Source: Bordetella parapertussis (lineage in GTDB: Bacteria; Pseudomonadota; Gammaproteobacteria; Burkholderiales; SG8-41). Taken from it: a stretch of 64,000 nucleotides of DNA. A model generated the notes under the pieces. It searched no databases. It was not told where the DNA came from and was given only the letters and a program-made list of their open reading frames with translations. Of this stretch, positions 60,851 through 64,000 are shown one piece after another. A program made the position numbers and the translations under genes. Within the stretch, counting starts at the first letter, position 1. Every line of letters begins with the position of its first letter. The stretch lies in contig CAMDRT010000005.1 of assembly GCA_945906815.1 (NCBI GenBank), positions 1-64,000 of the forward strand, given 5' to 3'.

Positions 60851-61273
60851 ATGAGCCGTAACAATTTTCGAAAACTTTTGCTATTTCAAGCTGCACTATT
60901 CATGCTTTTAATCTGCACTGTATTCAGTGAGTTCTCACTTGGAGTGCCAGATTCTATTAGGCAAGCCGAAGAATTGTATGAATTAAAAAAATCCCGTTCA
61001 TATTCTGTTGCGGAGTATTGGATTGAGACTGTCTCACTTTTTGTTGTGGTAGGTGTAATGATCATTGGATTAATTGGAATGTATTTTTTTAAACGTTGGG
61101 CTATTTTTATTAATGTGATACTTATTGTAATTACACCAATTTTAAACTATTTTTTTTCGCCATATGAAATTAACAATTGGGTTGTAATTACACTAGTCAA
61201 TTGGATAGATATCTGCACTGGATCCATACTTGCAATTGCTCTATTAACTGCAACTAAAGAAGAATTTAAATAA
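60851..61273 (+). CDS. AT-rich ORFan membrane protein
   Basis: 140 residues with a strong GGAGGT ribosome site. Hydrophobic stretches at about 8-28, 58-80, 84-102 and 115-132 suggest four membrane helices. GC content is far below the rest of the window, with AT-ending codons throughout (for example runs of ATT, TTT and AAA), so it came from elsewhere. No known family recognised. Confidence 0.7.
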   Translation: MSRNNFRKLLLFQAALFMLLICTVFSEFSLGVPDSIRQAEELYELKKSRSYSVAEYWIETVSLFVVVGVMIIGLIGMYFFKRWAIFINVILIVITPILNYFFSPYEINNWVVITLVNWIDICTGSILAIALLTATKEEFK

Positions 61274-61387
61274 AGTAATTGCAGAAGAAAGTAAGTATTG
61301 AGTTATGCAGATTGAAGCGGTCAGTGTGAGCGTGCGGAAGGGGTTTAAGCGGTAGCAACGGCTCTCCATACAGAGGAGGAAATTCCA

Positions 61388-61606
61388 GTGTCCGTGCGTT
61401 CTGTGAAAGAAGTGGCAGAATCTTTGGCAGTTGTTCTAGTGATTCCTATGACGAAGAAACTGGGCAATTGGATATCAGAAGATCCGACCAGTTTTATTTT
61501 GGTATCAATATTGGTTGCAATAATCCTTCTTCTTATCATCGTATTTTCTTGGAAGAAGTTGAGGCGGCCCCGCGGTTGTTTGCCGCGCAAATCTACATTC
61601 GCCTAG
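61388..61606 (+). CDS. short single-helix membrane ORF
   Basis: 72 residues starting at a GTG with GAGGAGGA seven bases upstream, one of the best ribosome sites in the island. Residues 36-54 form one strong membrane helix (ILVSILVAIILLLIIVF) followed by basic residues. The last 12 residues do not look natural, and the next ORF carries on in another frame, so this may be the 5' part of a frameshifted gene. Confidence 0.45.
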   Translation: MSVRSVKEVAESLAVVLVIPMTKKLGNWISEDPTSFILVSILVAIILLLIIVFSWKKLRRPRGCLPRKSTFA

Positions 61607-61998
61607 CTCATTTCGGCTGGAGTCATGTTTGGCATTTGACGTTGGCGAAAGGCAAAGTCCAACTTCAGGGTGCAACGGGAAAAGCCTCGGCTACAATCGA
61701 AAAACGTTTAGGAAATTACGATAAGAATTCGCGTTCTCTCTTTAACGACCGATTTATCTACGAGCAGAAGAGGATGGCGGGTTTGGATGGGCTCGACGTT
61801 AATTTTGAAATCCGATCTTCTTGGGCACATTGCAGCGCTACGATATGGTGTCCAAGTCCTGAAGACTATCCCAATTTCCACTCGCTGCTGCGGTTTTGTT
61901 GGTCCGAGCTGCACGGAGTGAATGCGGCTTATGACGAGCAGCTCGAGAAATTGCCCAATGAATGGCAAACCAAAGCGCCGCTGACGTTTCGACAATAG
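61468..61998 (+). CDS. unrecognised ORF overlapping the membrane ORF, possibly its frameshifted 3' part
   Basis: 176 codons from a TTG. From about residue 33 the sequence looks like real soluble protein (AAPRLFAAQIYIRLAHFGWS, then FNDRFIYEQKRMAGLDGLD), with no membrane helix. There is no convincing ribosome site at its own 5' end. Either it is translated as a fusion with the membrane ORF after a frameshift near 61560, or it has a start I cannot see. No known family recognised. Confidence 0.4.
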   Translation: MDIRRSDQFYFGINIGCNNPSSYHRIFLEEVEAAPRLFAAQIYIRLAHFGWSHVWHLTLAKGKVQLQGATGKASATIEKRLGNYDKNSRSLFNDRFIYEQKRMAGLDGLDVNFEIRSSWAHCSATIWCPSPEDYPNFHSLLRFCWSELHGVNAAYDEQLEKLPNEWQTKAPLTFRQ

Positions 61999-62166
61999 GT
62001 AGTCACGCCCACTTCCCTTGCCGCATCACGTTGATGGGCGCATGAGCTGCTGCAAGGCCACGCGTTATGAAACGACTGCTGATGATGGTGGCGGTAATGA
62101 AATGCCGATAGAAGAGCTATTAGAAGATGGTGTTAGACGTCTGAAAAAAAGAGCCATGCAGTAGCA

Positions 62167-62859
62167 ATGGAAAATCTTAGGTTGGCGGCGGCACAAGGTA
62201 GTGCAAGAGCGCAAAACAATCTTGGCATTATGTATGCTAACGGACGTGGTGTTGTGCAGGATTATGCTGAGGCAATGAAGTGGTACAAGTTGGCGGCGGC
62301 ACAAGGGGCAGCACCTGCGCAATACAATCTTGCACTTATGTATGACAAGGGACGAGGTGTTGTGCAGGATTATGATGATGCAGTGAAATGGTACAAGTTG
62401 GCGGCTTTGCAAGGCTATGTGGCTGCGCAACGCAAACTTGGCGCTATGTATTACGGCGGACATGGTGTTGCGCAGGATTATGCTGAGGCAGTGAACTGGT
62501 GTAAGTTGGCGGCGGCACAAGGTGATGCATTTGCGCAAATCTGTCTTGGCGTTATGTATACCGACGGACAAGGTGTGACGCAGGATTATGCTAAGGCCGT
62601 GAAGTGGCATGAGTGGGCGGCGGCACAAGGTGATGCACTTGCGCAATATTACCTCGGCATTATGCATGCCAACGGGCAAGGGGTTGTGCGGAATTATGTA
62701 CGTGCACACATGTGGTATTACATGGCGGCGGTACAAGGCAACAAGGATGCAGAGAAAAAAAGAGCCACTGTTGCGGCAAAGATGACAGCGCAGCAAATAG
62801 CGGAAGCACAAAATATGGCGCGTGAACGTCAAGCACGGAATTACAAGAATTGCGTTTGA
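62167..62859 (+). CDS. Sel1-like repeat protein
   Basis: 230 residues made of five to six SEL1 repeats of 36 residues (GRGVVQDYAEAMKWYKLAAAQG pattern in outline), then a charged tail (KMTAQQIAEAQNMARERQA). Sel1 proteins are scaffolds for protein contacts and in bacteria are often periplasmic. This copy has no signal peptide; just upstream (62067) an ATG opens MKRLLMMVAVM, a good signal-peptide start that hits a stop after 14 codons. The gene may thus have lost its leader by mutation. AT-rich relative to the core genome. Confidence 0.75.
   Translation: MENLRLAAAQGSARAQNNLGIMYANGRGVVQDYAEAMKWYKLAAAQGAAPAQYNLALMYDKGRGVVQDYDDAVKWYKLAALQGYVAAQRKLGAMYYGGHGVAQDYAEAVNWCKLAAAQGDAFAQICLGVMYTDGQGVTQDYAKAVKWHEWAAAQGDALAQYYLGIMHANGQGVVRNYVRAHMWYYMAAVQGNKDAEKKRATVAAKMTAQQIAEAQNMARERQARNYKNCV
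62178..62760 (+). repeat. 108-bp tandem repeats in the Sel1 gene
   Basis: The string TTGGCGGCGGCACAAGG recurs with an exact 108-bp period (about 62183, 62291, 62399 degenerate, 62507, 62615, 62723 degenerate). The bases between are also conserved. Identity at DNA level, beyond what the 36-residue protein repeat needs, suggests recent expansion or gene conversion. Confidence 0.85.
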
Positions 62860-62900
62860 GGTTTATTGCGTGTGCGGAAATAATTTATTAAGCGTTGGCA

Positions 62901-63590
62901 ATGGCACTGGTTCATCAGACAAAAATGACAAAGAGACTACATCTACGTGAGTTGTTGAACTTCTACGACTACAGAGTTGCGACATCAAGAACTCATGCAT
63001 CGGCTGTCAATGCAGTTCTCGGCGAAGACTTAGCTATTGCGCTGCTTATCCACTACTTCAAAAGCGTAGGGCTTGAAGTCATTGTTGATGGGCCTTGCAC
63101 ACAGGGAACAGAAAAGGGTGTACGTTTGGACAAGTGGATTGTTGTCAAGAACGAGTCAGTCATCTATCAAGTCGAAATCAAAAATTGGAGCGCGCACTCA
63201 ATTGGCGGAGAGACAGTAGAGCCAGATGCCGATGAAAATTACATGCGTGAGTTCAGAGTAAAAAGATGGCGTCATCAGTTCAATGCAAAAACTGAAGTTC
63301 CATCACAAAAGGAGACACTCAAAGTCTTGACGAAGATGCGCGTCCCAGCACAATACTGCGGCCACACACATAAGGCATTGCTTTGCTTTTGGGAGCCTCT
63401 ACATCCAGATGGTGAGCCAGAGGCATTCTTCGAAGTGGACGTAGGAGAAAATGCCGGGGATTTTAAGAAGCTGAAGGTCTTCTCAATGTCTAACTATGTG
63501 TCGCAGTTACTGAAGTCAACAGAAATGCTTGAGGTTGAAATGCCTGCTGCAGACGCGAGGATTGATTGGTTGAAAAAAATATACAGCTAG
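62901..63590 (+). CDS. PD-(D/E)XK nuclease-like protein, uncharacterised
   Basis: 229 residues from the ATG (a later ATG, codon 9, is possible; neither has a strong ribosome site). The pattern GEDLA (Glu44), GVRLDKWIVV (Asp78) and YQVEIKNWSA (Glu92-x-Lys94) is the classical order of the PD-(D/E)XK nuclease fold. The rest (RVKRWRHQFNAK, HKALLCFWEPLH) does not match a restriction enzyme I know. Lower GC than the core genome. It lies 57 bp before the ADP-ribosylglycohydrolase in the same direction, so the two may be one transcript. Confidence 0.6.
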   Translation: MALVHQTKMTKRLHLRELLNFYDYRVATSRTHASAVNAVLGEDLAIALLIHYFKSVGLEVIVDGPCTQGTEKGVRLDKWIVVKNESVIYQVEIKNWSAHSIGGETVEPDADENYMREFRVKRWRHQFNAKTEVPSQKETLKVLTKMRVPAQYCGHTHKALLCFWEPLHPDGEPEAFFEVDVGENAGDFKKLKVFSMSNYVSQLLKSTEMLEVEMPAADARIDWLKKIYS

Positions 63591-63647
63591 CCCACAAACA
63601 CATGAGGCCCTGGGCAACGGGCACATCCTTAAACGACGAGGTCATTC

Positions 63648-64000
63648 ATGTACGGCGCCATCATTGGAGACATCGTGGGCTCCCCTTGGGAGTTCAAGCG
63701 CATCAAGCACACGACATTTGAGCTGTTCGGGGAACGCAATGGGGTAACCGACGACAGCATCCTCACAGTCGCGGTGGCGGATGCGCTGATGCACGACAAG
63801 GACGCGGCCGAGTCCCTGCGCTTTTGGGGCCGTCAGGTTCTGCCGAGTGAGCATGTCGGCGGTTATGGTATGAAATTTATCCAATGGCTGGCCGCGCCCA
63901 CCGTGCAGCCGCCTTACAACAGCTATGGCAACGGTGGCGCCATGCGCGTCTCCCCGGCCGGGTTTATGGCCCGCGATCTCGACGAATGTCTGACCATGGC
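63648..64000 (+). CDS. ADP-ribosylglycohydrolase family protein, cut by window edge
   Basis: 117 readable codons. N-terminus MYGAIIGDIVGSPWEF, then GVTDDSILTVAVADALM (metal-site Asp pair, about 34-36), FWGRQVLPSEHVGGYG and SYGNGGAMRVSPAGFMARDL. This is the DraG-type ADP-ribosylglycohydrolase family, which removes ADP-ribose from proteins or nucleic acids using a magnesium pair. GAGG precedes the ATG. GC content returns to the core level here, unlike the genes just before it. Confidence 0.9.
   Translation, partial: MYGAIIGDIVGSPWEFKRIKHTTFELFGERNGVTDDSILTVAVADALMHDKDAAESLRFWGRQVLPSEHVGGYGMKFIQWLAAPTVQPPYNSYGNGGAMRVSPAGFMARDLDECLTM

Noticed and set aside
62065..62832. 255-codon minus-strand frame with internal repeats
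   Set aside because: Its repeats are only the reverse complement of the 108-bp Sel1 units; no ribosome site or family match.
55921..64000. Prophage
   Set aside because: No integrase, capsid, terminase, portal or tail genes and no tRNA attachment site were seen; an IS and gene fragments fit a decayed island better.
1..64000. CRISPR arrays, tRNA or rRNA genes
   Set aside because: No regularly spaced repeats with unique spacers and no cloverleaf or rRNA-like sequence could be recognised by reading; the only regular repeats are the coding Sel1 units.

Overview
The window looks like a chromosomal segment of a GC-rich betaproteobacterium, most likely Burkholderiales or a near relative. Three things point there: the argH - algZ/algR-type sensor pair - hemC-hemD-hemX-hemY order; the cutA-dsbD-tlpA-aroQ-accB-accC-prmA-DUF3426-pfkB block; and eight periplasmic TctC/'Bug' solute receptors, a family strongly expanded in Burkholderiales. 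No rRNA, tRNA or CRISPR array was seen.

Layout. (1) 1-13.7 kb: argH (cut by the left edge), a LytS/AlgZ-type histidine kinase and its LytTR response regulator, then a six-kb secreted/redox module (NHL-propeller lipoprotein, MDR reductase, PQQ alcohol dehydrogenase with a lanthanide-type Asp pair, secreted esterase, thioredoxin-fold protein) lying between algR and the hemCDXY haem operon. (2) 13.7-26.5 kb: mostly core genes: a Bug receptor, a 2Fe-2S flavin reductase, an epimerase-like protein, cutA, dsbD, tlpA-like, aroQ, accB, accC, prmA, a zinc-ribbon membrane protein, a PfkB kinase, apaH and a cytochrome c5-like protein. (3) 26.5-49.4 kb: an accessory catabolic region with seven more Bug receptors lacking any TctA/TctB membrane genes, two amidohydrolases, a cupin, an FAD monooxygenase, an AhpD-like protein, two tandem CoxL-type molybdenum hydroxylase large subunits, a methyltransferase and two alpha/beta hydrolases. 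(4) 49.5-55.6 kb: a leucine/branched-chain keto-acid degradation operon on the minus strand (BCKDH E1alpha, E1beta, E2, isovaleryl-CoA dehydrogenase, methylcrotonyl-CoA carboxylase beta).

(5) 55.7-64 kb: a mosaic, partly decayed island. A short lyase-like gene remnant marks its left side. It holds a WYL-domain regulator, a T5orf172/GIY-YIG-like nuclease candidate, a truncated ARPP-1-like gene, an uncharacterised protein with a possible macro-domain-like C-terminus, an IS3-family element whose orfB is frameshifted, an ankyrin-like gene fragment, AT-rich ORFan membrane proteins, a Sel1-repeat protein with exact 108-bp repeats, a PD-(D/E)XK-like nuclease candidate and the start of an ADP-ribosylglycohydrolase. 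Three entries touch ADP-ribose/NAD biology and two look like nucleases. This is the best place in the window for an undescribed (and partly broken) conflict or nucleotide-signalling system, but that reading is an inference.
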